Of a DNA stretch of 64,000 nucleotides, positions 1-9,600 are shown piece after piece. The stretch spans positions 992,001 to 1,056,000 of the forward strand of contig OZ223471.1 of assembly GCA_965140775.1 (NCBI GenBank). Reading direction: 5' to 3'. Position 1 is the first letter of the stretch. Every line of letters starts with the position of its first letter. The notes beneath the pieces are model-generated. The model worked only from the letters and a program-made list of their open reading frames with translations. It searched no databases and was not told where the DNA came from. This DNA is from UBA6244 sp965140775. GTDB taxonomy: Bacteria > Bacteroidota > Bacteroidia > Bacteroidales > F082. The position numbers and the translations under genes are program-made.

Positions 1-1282
1 ATGAAGGGTACCTGAAGTTGATGCCGTCGGAGGCCATTACATCTGCACCGGCACGCGAGGCCTCCAAAAGAAAAGCATTGCCATAGTCGAAGAAATATGT
101 CCCCCGAGCCACATGTTTATTGATGGCGGCAGCTTGCCTCCGCAACGAAGCATGCACTTCTTTTTTGAATTGGTCGGGATGGTCGGCCATCATTTTATTG
201 GCTTCGTCAAAGGTGATTCCGGCCGGATAGTAACCGCCTGCCCAAGGATTGTGCAGTGAGGTTTGGTCCGATCCCAGGTCTATTTTTATGTTTTCGGTAT
301 CGAATTTCTCCCACACGTCCACGATATTGCCTTCATAGGCAATGGAAACCACTTCTTTGTTTTCTTTGGCCTGTTTTACGCGGGCCACAAGCACGTCCAA
401 ATCGTCAATCAATTCATCCACCCAGCCTTGTTGATGTCGTTTTCGGGAAGCTTTCGGATTGATTTCTGCAGCCACGGTAATCACACCCGAAATATTGCCT
501 GCTTTGGGTTGCGCGCCCGACATGCCACCAAGTCCGGAGGTAACAAACAATTTTCCGGCAAAGGGATCTTCTCCGGGTTTGGCTACTTTTCTAGCGGCAT
601 TCATCACTGTAATGGTGGTGCCATGCACAATGCCTTGAGGTCCAATGTACATGTACGAACCGGCAGTCATTTGGCCATATTGCGACACACCTAGGGCATT
701 CATGCGTTCCCAGTCGTCGGGTGAGCTATAATTGGGAATGACCATGCCATTGGTTACCACCACCCTGGGTGCATCCGGATGTGAGGGAAACAAGCCCATG
801 GGATGGCCTGAGTACATGGCCAACGTTTGATGATCGGTCATGGTAGCCAGATATTGCATGGTGAGCAGGTATTGTGCCCAGTTTTGGAACACGGCACCAT
901 TGCCTCCGTAGGTGATCAACTCATGTGGATGTTGTGCCACTGCCGGGTCAAGGTTGTTTTGAATCATCAGCATAATGGCTGCGGCCTGCTTGCTTTGATG
1001 GGGATAGTCCTCAATATGACGGGCATGCATTGGGTAATCGGGGCGCAAACGGTACATGTATATGCGGCCATAGGTGTTGAGTTCCTCCAAAAATTCAGGA
1101 GCCAACAAGGCATGATGCTCGGGGGCAAAATAGCGAAGCGCGTTCTTCAGTGCCAACTGTTTTTCGGTGGCTGTGAGGATGTCTTTGCGTTTGGGGGCAT
1201 GACTTACCGTTGAATCGAAGGGCTTTTTATGGGGTAATACGGACGGGATTCCTGCGCGTATGGCTTTTTGAAAATCGTTCAT
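1..1282 (-). CDS. hutU: Urocanate hydratase, N-terminal part (runs off the window)
   Basis: Converts urocanate to imidazolonepropionate, the second step of histidine degradation, using tightly bound NAD+ in the cytoplasm. The reverse strand is open from the ATG at 1280-1282 to the window edge, giving 427 codons. The family typically exceeds 550 residues, so the C-terminus lies outside. Recognisable stretches are YPMHARHIEDYP, the glycine-rich LITYGGNGAVFQNW and MYSGHPMGLFPSHPDAPR segments, TAGSYMYIGPQGIVHGTT, and FVTSGLGGMSGAQPKA, which is the NAD-binding region of urocanases. A histidine ammonia-lyase, the preceding enzyme, lies 46 kb away, so the hut genes are not one operon here. Identification is firm; completeness cannot be judged. 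Confidence 0.95.
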   Translation of the reverse strand, partial: MNDFQKAIRAGIPSVLPHKKPFDSTVSHAPKRKDILTATEKQLALKNALRYFAPEHHALLAPEFLEELNTYGRIYMYRLRPDYPMHARHIEDYPHQSKQAAAIMLMIQNNLDPAVAQHPHELITYGGNGAVFQNWAQYLLTMQYLATMTDHQTLAMYSGHPMGLFPSHPDAPRVVVTNGMVIPNYSSPDDWERMNALGVSQYGQMTAGSYMYIGPQGIVHGTTITVMNAARKVAKPGEDPFAGKLFVTSGLGGMSGAQPKAGNISGVITVAAEINPKASRKRHQQGWVDELIDDLDVLVARVKQAKENKEVVSIAYEGNIVDVWEKFDTENIKIDLGSDQTSLHNPWAGGYYPAGITFDEANKMMADHPDQFKKEVHASLRRQAAAINKHVARGTYFFDYGNAFLLEASRAGADVMASDGINFRYPS

Positions 1283-1540
1283 GAATGGATTGGTTTGATT
1301 TATGACCCCGCAAAATTAACAAAAAGATGGGTGATTTGGCGTTGCAATCGTTGTAAGTTTGAGCCTGCTCCGAAAAGTATTGAAACAAATTTTTTAACAC
1401 AGAGTTGAGCAGAGTTTTTTGTTGAGGTTGTACAAAGATCTGCTTATCAGTAATAAGCATTTTCTGTGCCAGGTGGTTAATTTGTAGTCGAAGCGTTTTT
1501 AAAACCATTTAATGCATGAATGACTTTTTGGCGTGGACTC

Positions 1541-1612
1541 AAGGTTCAAGGGTTCAAGGGTTCAAGGGTTCAAGGGTTCAAGAGTTCAAGAGTTCAAGGG
1601 TTCAAGGGTTCA
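1541..1612. repeat. Octamer tandem array, GTTCAAGG units
   Basis: About eight consecutive copies of an 8-nt unit GTTCAAGG occur here, with a G-to-A change in the last base of two central units. The array lies between the two copies of the ~150-bp direct repeat. It is non-coding. An array this pure is likely to change length by slippage. Confidence 0.85.
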
Positions 1613-1630
1613 CCCCGAAGGCTTTCGGGG
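1613..1630. repeat. Hairpin CCCCGAA-GGCT-TTCGGGG
   Basis: An inverted repeat with a 7-bp stem and 4-nt loop directly follows the octamer array. Near-identical hairpins lie at 6204-6221 and 25131-25148, so this is a recurrent palindromic element rather than a gene-specific terminator. No T-tract follows on either strand. Confidence 0.7.
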
Positions 1631-1900
1631 CAAGGGTTCAAGAGTTGAGCCTACTCCGCGAGGTATAGAAACAAATATTTTTCCATAGAGATACTCAGGG
1701 TTTTTTGTTGTGGTTATACAAAGTTCAGCTTGTCAATAACATGTATCTTTTTTGCCAGATTTAATTTGTAGTCGAAGCGTTTTTAAAAACCTTAAAATCA
1801 ATGAACGACTATTCGGTTCGGATTCAAATTTGCGTGTTGGGAAGGGGGAAATTGAAAGGGTCAATTTTGTAATAACCCAAATTGTGATGGATCAGGAATG

Positions 1901-2500
1901 TTAAATCCTTTCGCGTGCGTTCTTCATCACGTTATACAAAAACTCGCGCGACCGGAAAAGTTGTGCTTTCACCGTTCCCAATGGCAAATCGAGTTCGGTG
2001 GCGATTTCCTCATAAGAAAGTTCCTTGAAATAACGCATCTCGATAAGTTTTTTGTAATGTGGCTTGAGTTTTTCCACCACCTCACGCATCAGGTTGATTT
2101 TCTGTGCATTGATGAACTGTTCCTCGGGATCGGGCAGGCTGTCCTGAATGGAATTCTGAATGGTGTCGGCTTCCAGACCGGTACTGATGGTCATGTTATT
2201 TCTGTGTTTGCGCCGTACAAAATCGATACAATTGTTGGTGGCAATTTTAAAAAGCCAGGTGCTAAATGCGAATTCGGAGGTGTATTGATGCAGGTTCTTA
2301 AATGCTTTTCCGAACGCTTCGATGGTGAGGTCCTCGGCATCAACCGGATCTCCGGTCATTTTTACCATGGTGTAATACAAACTGTCGCGGTAATGTCCCA
2401 TCAGCTCGGCATAGGCGTTTTGGTCACCCGTTTCAAGTGCCTGACGGATAAGGAGATAATCGCGTTGACCTTTTTCGGTCAGTTGTACATTTACTTCCAT
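1901..2500 (-). CDS. ECF-type RNA polymerase sigma factor
   Basis: A 199-residue sigma-70 family protein of extracytoplasmic-function size. Region 2 spans about residues 20-95, including the core-binding and -10 recognition part with TIEAFGKAFKNL and FSTWLFKIATNNCIDFVRR. Region 4 covers about residues 138-195 with the helix-turn-helix YEEIATELDLPLGTVKAQLFRSRE. Region 3 is absent, as expected for ECF factors. Its start overlaps the end of the upstream glycosyltransferase gene by 10 nt, so the two are co-transcribed. No FecR-like or zinc-type anti-sigma factor is adjacent, so the control of its activity and its regulon are unknown. Confidence 0.92.
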   Translation of the reverse strand: MEVNVQLTEKGQRDYLLIRQALETGDQNAYAELMGHYRDSLYYTMVKMTGDPVDAEDLTIEAFGKAFKNLHQYTSEFAFSTWLFKIATNNCIDFVRRKHRNNMTISTGLEADTIQNSIQDSLPDPEEQFINAQKINLMREVVEKLKPHYKKLIEMRYFKELSYEEIATELDLPLGTVKAQLFRSREFLYNVMKNARERI

Positions 2501-3633
2501 GCTTTAGGTTGGTTTATCGAACTGATAAGTGTAATCAATGGTAAAATCAGCACATATACCGGTTCGATTGCCAGCGAAAATAACAATAATTGAGGTTCGC
2601 TTAGCTTGTCGGTTACTTTTTTTTGAATGATGAGCGCACTCACTTCTTTTAAGATAAACAAGCCCAACACCATGATTGGTTGGATACCAAGACTTAACAT
2701 CACCACAAACAAAATCCAGAAAGACAATTGACTGGCGCTGTACAATCCCAACATCCATTTAAATCGGGTTTTGTAATATTTCCCGGTGGTGAGATGTCGC
2801 CGTTTTTGTCTGAAATAACTTTTAAAACTTGTTTTTGGTGCCGAATACACCAGGCTTTCGGGCGAAATTTCAATTTTGGTATTGCCCTTGCGTGCCACCT
2901 GATTTATGAACAGGTCGTCGTCGCCGGAAGCAATCCTGTAATGTGAAGTAAATCCTTTGTTTTTGATAAAAAGCGATTTGCGATAGCTTAAATTTCTGCC
3001 CACACCCATGTACGGAACGCCCGCCAGTGCAAACGACAAGTACTGCATGGCCACCATGAGGGTGTCGTACCTTATTAAATAGTTGAGTAACCCCTTTCTT
3101 TTTTCGTAGGGCCCATACCCCAACACAATTTCCGTTTGATTGGTATGCGATTGAACCATGGAACGAATCCAGCGGTTGGAAGCCGGTGTGCAGTCGGCAT
3201 CGGTGAGCAGCAGCCATTCGTTGCGTGCCGACTTAATACCAATGGACAGCGGAAATTTTTTCCCCTTGAAGAAATTGAGTTCCTGCTCGATGTTGACCAC
3301 CTTTAAATGGGGGTATTGTGGGGTCAGCTCTTTGAGCAAATCGGCGGTTTCGTCGGTGGAAGTATGGTTTACTATCACCACCTCATAGCTGGGGTAATCT
3401 TGATTTAATATTTTTGGCAGGTTGTGCACCAAATGGTGATATTCATCTCTGGCGGAAATCACCACCGAAACACCCGGAAGATTTTCGTCGCCATGGAGTA
3501 GGCTTTTTGGCGTTTTGAAAAAGGCCAAACGGGAGAAGAACCCCCAGTAATAGATTAATTGAATGAGTGTTACCAACCCCAGTATGCTGAGAAAGATAAG
3601 ATCGGTTGTGGTTATTTTGGTTATAAATTGCAT
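2491..3633 (-). CDS. Family 2 glycosyltransferase, membrane-anchored
   Basis: A 380-residue GT-A glycosyltransferase. One N-terminal membrane segment (residues about 11-33) is followed by the catalytic domain starting GVSVVISARDE. It has the metal-binding DADC motif near residue 147, a GDDDLF acceptor-site motif and a QKRRHLTTG motif comparable to the QxxRW signature of processive enzymes. Two or three C-terminal membrane helices follow. It probably transfers a sugar to a lipid-linked or envelope glycan at the inner membrane; the sugar cannot be deduced. It is the first gene of a two-gene unit with the ECF sigma factor and is divergent from tgt, with its own TAATTTTG element 16 nt upstream. 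Confidence 0.88.
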   Translation of the reverse strand: MQFITKITTTDLIFLSILGLVTLIQLIYYWGFFSRLAFFKTPKSLLHGDENLPGVSVVISARDEYHHLVHNLPKILNQDYPSYEVVIVNHTSTDETADLLKELTPQYPHLKVVNIEQELNFFKGKKFPLSIGIKSARNEWLLLTDADCTPASNRWIRSMVQSHTNQTEIVLGYGPYEKRKGLLNYLIRYDTLMVAMQYLSFALAGVPYMGVGRNLSYRKSLFIKNKGFTSHYRIASGDDDLFINQVARKGNTKIEISPESLVYSAPKTSFKSYFRQKRRHLTTGKYYKTRFKWMLGLYSASQLSFWILFVVMLSLGIQPIMVLGLFILKEVSALIIQKKVTDKLSEPQLLLFSLAIEPVYVLILPLITLISSINQPKAWK

Positions 3634-3648
3634 ATTCGTTTAAAGCCT

Positions 3649-3656
3649 CAAAATTA
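3649..3656 (-). promoter_or_regulatory. Bacteroidota -7 element for the glycosyltransferase/sigma unit
   Basis: TAATTTTG on the minus strand matches the TAnnTTTG consensus and lies 16 nt before the ATG at 3633. A recognisable TTTG at -33 is not evident. It lies only about 20 bp from the divergent tgt element. Confidence 0.55.
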
Positions 3657-3677
3657 TTCAACTTAGTCGATTTCACC

Positions 3678-3685
3678 TATCTTTG
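3678..3685 (+). promoter_or_regulatory. Bacteroidota -7 element for tgt
   Basis: TATCTTTG matches TAnnTTTG and lies 16 nt before the tgt ATG. The two divergent elements in this 68-bp spacer are so close that polymerase binding at one probably affects the other. Confidence 0.6.
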
Positions 3686-3701
3686 CGCAAAATTTTCTTG
3701 A

Positions 3702-4832
3702 ATGCAGTTTAATTTAGTATCCAAAGACCCCAAAAGTGCAGCACGTGCGGGCGAAATCACCACCGATCACGGAAAAATCAATACCCCCATTTTTATGCCC
3801 GTGGGCACCGCAGGTTCTGTAAAAGGATTGCATATTCATGATGTAAAAACGGATGTGAATGCCGAAATCATCCTGGGAAATACCTACCACTTGTACTTAC
3901 GTCCGGGGTTGGACATCCTGCATCAAGTTGGCGGTTTACATCAATTCAACGGATGGGATCGTCCCATATTGACGGATAGTGGTGGATATCAGGTATATTC
4001 GTTGGCCGATAGACGACACCTTACCCGCGAGGGAGTGGTGTTTCAATCTCATATCGATGGATCGAAGCATCAATTTACACCCGAAAGGGTCATGGATATC
4101 GAGCGTGCCATTGGTGCCGACATTATTATGGCTTTCGATGAGTGTACTCCCTATCCCTGCGATTACAAATATGCGGCATCTTCACTAGATATTACCCACC
4201 ATTGGCTCGACAGATGCGTGGAGCAAGTGAAAAATACTGAGCCCCTTTACGGTTATAACCAGTCGTTGTTTCCCATTGTGCAGGGAAGCACGTACCGCGA
4301 TTTGCGCGTAAAATCTGCCGAATACATTGCCTCAAAAGGCGCTGACGGAAATGCCATTGGTGGACTTTCGGTAGGCGAACCCCACGAGGATATGTACGAA
4401 ATGACCGATTTGGTGTGTCGCATACTTCCCGACGATAAACCACGTTATTTGATGGGGGTGGGTACACCGGTCAACATACTCGAAAGCATTGCCCTGGGGG
4501 TGGATATGTTTGATTGCGTGATGCCAACCCGTAACGGAAGAAATGGTCAGTTGTTTACCAGCGAGGGAATTATCAACATCAAAAATGAAAAATGGAAGGA
4601 CGATTTCAGTCCCATCGACCCTAACGGTGTTTCGATGGTAGATCAGGTATATACCAAAGCCTACTTGCGACATCTGGTTGTTTCCAAAGAAATTTTGGGT
4701 GCCATGATTGCCAGCCAGCATAACTTGGCCTTTTACCTTTGGTTGGTACGACAAGCCCGGGAACATATCGTGGCCGGCGATTTTGCTTCGTGGAAGAATG
4801 TGATGGTGGCTAAGTTGAATAACCGGCTTTAA
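3702..4832 (+). CDS. tgt: tRNA-guanine transglycosylase lacking the zinc cysteines
   Basis: Exchanges guanine 34 of tRNAs with GUN anticodons for preQ1, leading to queuosine. The 376-residue TIM-barrel protein has DSGGYQVYSL, the substrate-pocket stretch AIGGLSVGEP, and the nucleophile region MFDCVMPTRNGRNGQLF. The C-terminal zinc site, normally CxCxxC followed by a histidine, reads DPNGVSMVDQVYTKAYLRHL, so all three cysteine positions are replaced (Gly, Ser, Asp) while the histidine remains. From memory other Bacteroidota enzymes look similar, so this may be a lineage trait rather than inactivation. The permease gene follows after 12 nt, probably co-transcribed. Confidence 0.95.
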   Translation: MQFNLVSKDPKSAARAGEITTDHGKINTPIFMPVGTAGSVKGLHIHDVKTDVNAEIILGNTYHLYLRPGLDILHQVGGLHQFNGWDRPILTDSGGYQVYSLADRRHLTREGVVFQSHIDGSKHQFTPERVMDIERAIGADIIMAFDECTPYPCDYKYAASSLDITHHWLDRCVEQVKNTEPLYGYNQSLFPIVQGSTYRDLRVKSAEYIASKGADGNAIGGLSVGEPHEDMYEMTDLVCRILPDDKPRYLMGVGTPVNILESIALGVDMFDCVMPTRNGRNGQLFTSEGIINIKNEKWKDDFSPIDPNGVSMVDQVYTKAYLRHLVVSKEILGAMIASQHNLAFYLWLVRQAREHIVAGDFASWKNVMVAKLNNRL

Positions 4833-4844
4833 ACTTAAAACAGA

Positions 4845-5927
4845 ATGCTGAAAATAATCGACAGGTATATCATCAAGAAGTTCATGGGGACTTTCTTCTA
4901 TGCCATTACCTTGTTGATACTCATTGTCATCATTTTTGATGTAAGCGAAAACATTGATAGCTTTATTAAAAATGAAGCGCCGTTAAAAGCCATCATCATC
5001 GACTATTACATCAATTTTGTTCCCTATTTCATCAACCTGTTCATTTATTTATTCACCTTTATTTCGGTGATATTTTTCACTTCCAAGTTGGCAGGCGATA
5101 CCGAAATTATTGCCATACTGAGCAGCGGGGTTAGTTTCAGAAGGTTGTTATGGCCTTACATGTTGTCAGCGTTTACATTGGCCATCATGTCGTTTTATAT
5201 GGGTAACTTTCTGATTCCCAAAACAAATCAGGCGCGAAGGGTGTTCAAAAATACCTATATGGAGGATTTGGTACGCGACCAAAGTCGTAACCTTCACCTG
5301 CAAATTGAACCCAATACCTTTGCTTTTGTTGAATCGTACAACCGTGCCCTGGCCACCGGATATAAGTTCTCCATCGAAAAGTTTGATGGCCAAAGGTTGA
5401 CTTACAAGCTGATGGCTGACAAGATTATGCACGATTCGGTGAACGATAGTTGGAAACTAAAGGATTATTATATCCGCACCATCGACAGTGCAGGTCGTCA
5501 GAAATTGGTTAAAGGAGAGATGATGGACACAACGCTTGCGCTGAAAGTTACTGATTTATACAAAGTAAAGGAAGTTTTTGAGGAGATGAACCTTTACGAA
5601 CTCAACGATTATATCCGGTCGGAAAAAGCCAAAGGATCCATTGCCTACAAAAGTTTTGAAATTGAAAAACACAAACGATTGGCCGGACCTGCTGCCATCA
5701 TCATACTCACTTTGATTGGTGTTGCCTTGTCGAGCCGAAAAGTGCGCGGAGGCATCGGCATGCATTTGGGCGCCGGAATTGCCCTAACCTTTTCGTACAT
5801 CCTTCTCATGCAGGTGAGTACGGTGTTCTCCACCTTCGGGAACCTCTCACCGGTTATTGCCTCCTGGATTCCCAATATTATCTTTTTGTTTATTGGTCTG
5901 TACTTATTGAAAAAAGCACCCAAGTAA
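4845..5927 (+). CDS. LptF/LptG-family permease (short form)
   Basis: Inner-membrane subunit of the LptBFG transporter that extracts lipopolysaccharide from the inner membrane and loads the Lpt bridge. The 360-residue protein has the YjgP/YjgQ layout: opening MLKIIDRYIIKKFMGTFFYAI, three membrane helices within about residues 15-125, a periplasmic beta-rich domain around 130-265, and three C-terminal helices. A GPAAIIILTLIGVALSSR segment precedes the last helices. It is coupled to tgt. A second, longer permease of the family is encoded at 53003-54466, and the two are plausible heterodimer partners. Which one is LptF and which LptG is not decided here. Confidence 0.92.
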   Translation: MLKIIDRYIIKKFMGTFFYAITLLILIVIIFDVSENIDSFIKNEAPLKAIIIDYYINFVPYFINLFIYLFTFISVIFFTSKLAGDTEIIAILSSGVSFRRLLWPYMLSAFTLAIMSFYMGNFLIPKTNQARRVFKNTYMEDLVRDQSRNLHLQIEPNTFAFVESYNRALATGYKFSIEKFDGQRLTYKLMADKIMHDSVNDSWKLKDYYIRTIDSAGRQKLVKGEMMDTTLALKVTDLYKVKEVFEEMNLYELNDYIRSEKAKGSIAYKSFEIEKHKRLAGPAAIIILTLIGVALSSRKVRGGIGMHLGAGIALTFSYILLMQVSTVFSTFGNLSPVIASWIPNIIFLFIGLYLLKKAPK

Positions 5928-6014
5928 GCTCGCACCGAAATGTGGTCGTGGAGCCAAAATCAGGGTAGAACCCTTTAGATGGTTTTTTGAAGTCGAGCTT
6001 TTTAGTGATGACTT

Positions 6015-6121
6015 ATACCGATTATGAATTGAAATGAGCTTTAAGTTCGCTTCGCTCCTGAAACCTCTTCAATTCTATATCGGCATTATACATCAACAGC
6101 GTAGTGCTAACTTCAAGTTAT
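6015..6121. repeat. 107-bp direct repeat, copy 1, with long imperfect hairpin
   Basis: Identical to 6552-6658 except for one base. Its first ~85 nt fold on themselves: ATACCGATTATGAATTGAA at the left pairs with TTCAATTCTATATCGGCAT at the right, and the stem continues imperfectly inward (GAGCTTTAAG with CTGAAACCTC). A gene-free element with self-complementary ends resembles a MITE or a large palindromic repeat, but no target-site duplication was identified. Confidence 0.85.
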
Positions 6122-6130
6122 AAATGGAAT

Positions 6131-6550
6131 TACTTCTATATTAAAAATTTAAGTCGGATAATAGGCTTAATACAACAATCGACCGTCTTTCCCCTTGGGG
6201 TCATCCCGAAAGCCTTCGGGAGGGATAGGGGTTCTTGTGGGCAGAATGAGTATAACTGTTTATATTTCAGCGAAGTTGCAAACTTCGCAGAGCGCAAGAA
6301 AAGTGGTAGCATGATAGATAAAAATTGCTTGATCTGACACCCCACCTCCCTGCTCCTCCCCGAAGGAGAGGAGTGTTAAATACTTCTATATTAATATTTT
6401 AAGTCGGATAACACAACAATCGAACGACTTGCCCATTGGGGGAAAGGCAAGGGATAGGGATTCTGTTGAACAGAATGACATAACTGTTTACATTCCAGGG
6501 AAGTTGCAAACTTCGCTGAGCCAAAGCTAAGCGACAAGAGAGCATCAAAT
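6131..6550. repeat. Two tandem diverged copies of a ~170-bp spacer element
   Basis: Segments starting at 6131 and 6381 (250-bp offset) share TACTTCTATATTAA, TTTAAGTCGGATAA, ACAACAATCGA, GGGATAGGG-TTCT, CAGAATGA, TAACTGTTTA and GAAGTTGCAAACTTCGC. Copy 1 includes the hairpin TCCCGAA-AGCC-TTCGGGA (6204-6221) and the 19-nt hairpin at 6270-6288 (8-bp stem, GCA loop). With the flanking 107-bp repeats this fills the whole lptG-purL spacer. No credible gene lies in it. Confidence 0.8.
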
Positions 6551-6551
6551 A

Positions 6552-6658
6552 ATACCGATTATGAATTGAAATGAGCTTTAAGTTCGCTTCGCTCCTGAAA
6601 CCTCTTCAATTCTATATAGGCATTATACATCAACAGCGTAGTGCTAACTTCAAGTTAT
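6552..6658. repeat. 107-bp direct repeat, copy 2
   Basis: Second copy of the hairpin-forming element at 6015-6121, in the same orientation, differing by one base (TATATAGGC for TATATCGGC). It ends 13 nt before the purL stop codon. Such near identity beside diverged neighbouring sequence suggests recent duplication or gene conversion. Confidence 0.85.
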
Positions 6659-6671
6659 TGTTGGTATAACT

Positions 6672-9600
6672 TTATTTCTTATGCTCAATCACCCACTCCC
6701 GTGCATTCACAAAAGCTTCTATCCAGGGACTTACCTCGTCATTTTTGCGATTTTCGGGATAAATGGGCCATTGCCAGGGCAAAAAGGCACGTTCGAGGTG
6801 GGGCATCATGGCCAAATGGCGACCGTTGTTGGAGCAAATGGCAGCAGCCGACCAGTCGGAACCGTTGGGATTGCCGGGATATAAGTCGTAGCTGTATTTC
6901 ATCACCAACTCATACTTATCACTGAAGTAGGGGAAACTGAATTTACCTTCGCCGTGGGCAACCCATGCGCCCAATCGTGTTCCGGCCAACGAATGTAGCA
7001 TTACCGATTTGTTTTCAGGAATATCCACGTTAACAAATCCGGATTCAAATTTGCCTGATTCGTTGTGTATCATCTTTACACTTTCGGGATGCTTGGGATA
7101 AATCAGGTTGAGTTCGGTCATCAATTGACAGCCATTGCAAACACCCAGGCTCAGGGTATCTTTTCTGGCATAGAAGTTTTCAAGTGCCCGGGCTGCTTTT
7201 TCGTTGTACAAAAATGCACCGGCCCAGCCTTTGGCCGATCCCAGCACATCAGAGTTGGAAAATCCACCCACAAACACGATGAAATTCACGTCACTCAGGT
7301 CTTCGCGTCCCGAAATCAGGTCGGTCATGTGCACGTCTTTTACATCAAATCCGGCCAGATACATGGCATAGGCCATTTCTCTGTCGCCATTTACCCCTTT
7401 CTCACGAATGATGGCTGCTTTAACGCCCGAGGGTGTTCTGCGGTTGATATCGATGCCCAAATCTTTGGCTTTTCCGCTGAATGATTTGTGGAAACTATAG
7501 CTTAAATCCTGGTATTTGTAATTGCGGTAACGGCAATGGGCATGTCCGTAACCACTTTGCTTTTGGTCGAGAAAATAGGAGGTTTCGTACCACACATCAC
7601 GCATTCTGTCGATGTCGAGCCGAACCACTTCGGTAGCTGATTGGGTAATAGTAAGGGTACGCTTTTCGCAGGTGTTGCCCAATTCAACGTACTGAATATT
7701 TTCGTTTTCAAACAATTCAGCAGCTCTTTTCGCGTCGCTCACCTGAATCACCACTCCGGGTTTTTCGCTGAACAACACACGCATGACATCCTTTTCTTTG
7801 CATCCGGTCAGGTCGATTTTCATGCCATGATCGCAGTTGGCAAAATTCATCTCCAACAGGGTGGTTATCAATCCTCCCGCACTCACATCGTGTCCGGCTT
7901 TTATCACGCCCTCCGCAATTAAAGTTTGAATGGCATTGAAGGCTTTGACAAAATATTTGGGGTCGTCCACATCAGGACAGGTGTGCCCAACTTTGTTCAG
8001 GGTTTGTGCCAGGCTGCTTCCACCCAGTTCCATGGCCGATTTACTGAAATCCACATATATCAGCGGCCATTCGTCATGGGGGAAAGCCACCGGACTGACG
8101 GCCTTTTTGATGTCGCTTACTTCTCCGGCAGCGGTGATAATCACGGTTCCGGGGGCAAAAACAGTTTCGCCGTCGGGATATTTTTGGGTCATCGACAACG
8201 AATCTTTTCCTGTGGGAATGTTAATTCCCAGCTCGCTAACAAAATCGCTCAACGACTGTACCGCTTGATACAATCGGGCATTTTCACCCTCATTTTTAGC
8301 CGGCCACATCCAGTTGGCACTCAGGCTAACACCTTTGATCTGACCTTCAATGGGAGCCCAAACCAGGTTGGTAAGTGCTTCGGCTACTGCCAATCGCGAA
8401 CCCGCACCGGCATCGATCAAACCACTGATGGAAGCATGTCCGAGAGAAGTGGCCATCCCTTTTTTGCCTTGATAATCCAGGGCCATAATGCCCAGGTTGT
8501 TCAGCGGAAGTTGTATGGCTCCTGCGGTTTGCTGCATGGCCACCTTTCCGGTAACTGAGCGATCTACTTTGTTGGTCAACCAATCTTTGCATGCCACCGA
8601 TTCCAGTCGTAGTACCTGCAAAATGTGGTGTTCGATTTTTTCCGGATCATAGGTAATGGTTGCAAATCCGGTTTGTTTGCCGGAATCTTCAAGCACGGTT
8701 TTGGGAGGTTGTCCGAATAGATACTCCAACTGAAGATTTACCGGACATTCTTCGTTGTCGGCCTGAATGACGAGGGTTTGGTCGTTTTTCACCACACCCA
8801 CCTGATAAATGGGTGCCCGTTCGCGTTTGGCCACGGCTTCCAGTATCGGGTAAGATTTCTCTTTGATAACCAGTCCCATACGCTCTTGCGATTCGTTGCC
8901 CAGAATTTCCTTAAACGAAAGGGTGGGATCGCCGATGGGCAAACGGTTGAGGTTGATGAGTGCACCGTTGTCTTCCACCAATTCCGACAGGCTGTTCAGG
9001 TGTCCGCCGGCTCCGTGATCGTGGATGGAAACGATGGGATTTTCATCTGATTCGGCCATGGCACGAATGGCGTTCATGGTTCGTTTTTGCATTTCAGGAT
9101 TGGCACGTTGAACAGCGTTCAATTCAATTTGATTTCCATATTCTCCTGTGGCAACTGACGAAACTGCACCTCCTCCCATGCCAATGCGGTAGTTATCGCC
9201 ACCCAGCACCACAATTACATCGCCTGCTTCGGGAATGGCTTTGAGTGCATCTTTTTTGGCGGCATAGCCAATACCTCCGGCCTGCATGATGACCTTGTCG
9301 TACCCATAGGCTTTTCCATTTTCGTTGTGCTCGAACGTCAGGAGGCTGCCATTGATAAGGGGTTGTCCGAATTTATTGCCAAAATCGGAAGCCCCATTGG
9401 AGGCTTTGATGAGGATTTGTTCGGGAGATTGGTAGAGCCATTTTCGGGGAGGGGTAGCAAATTCCCAATCTCGTTTTGAATTATTTCGGGTATAGGAGGT
9501 CATGTAAACCGCTGTTCCGGCCAACGGCATGCTGCCCTTTCCTCCGGCCATGCGGTCGCGAATTTCGCCTCCCGTGCCTGTGGCTGCCCCATTGAAAGGT

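Larger units (their letters stand above)
1365..1815. repeat. Diverged ~150-bp direct repeat flanking an octamer array
   Basis: The spacer between hutU and the sigma-factor gene holds two diverged copies of one segment, about 1365-1510 and 1645-1800. Both run from a GAGCCT-CTCCG start through GAAACAAAT, then AGNGTTTTTTGTTG, to the shared TTTGTAGTCGAAGCGTTTTTAAAA and an ATGAACGA-like end. Between them lies a tandem array of GTTCAAGG octamers and one hairpin. No open frame, tRNA or insertion sequence explains the block. It is either a locally duplicated intergenic element or two members of a dispersed family. Confidence 0.75.

Noticed and set aside
1227..1508. 93-residue reverse-strand open frame upstream of hutU
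   Set aside because: It overlaps the hutU N-terminus in another frame and spans repeat copy 1.
1541..1612. Possible CRISPR array from short tandem repeats
   Set aside because: The 8-nt units have no spacers between them and no cas genes are in the window.
1901..2500. ECF sigma factor as regulator of a SusCD operon
   Set aside because: No FecR-like anti-sigma is adjacent, the SusC here lacks an STN signalling domain and lies about 40 kb away.
6104..6345. Open frames in both directions within the lptG-purL spacer
   Set aside because: They lie entirely in the duplicated repeat element and are not preserved in its second copy.
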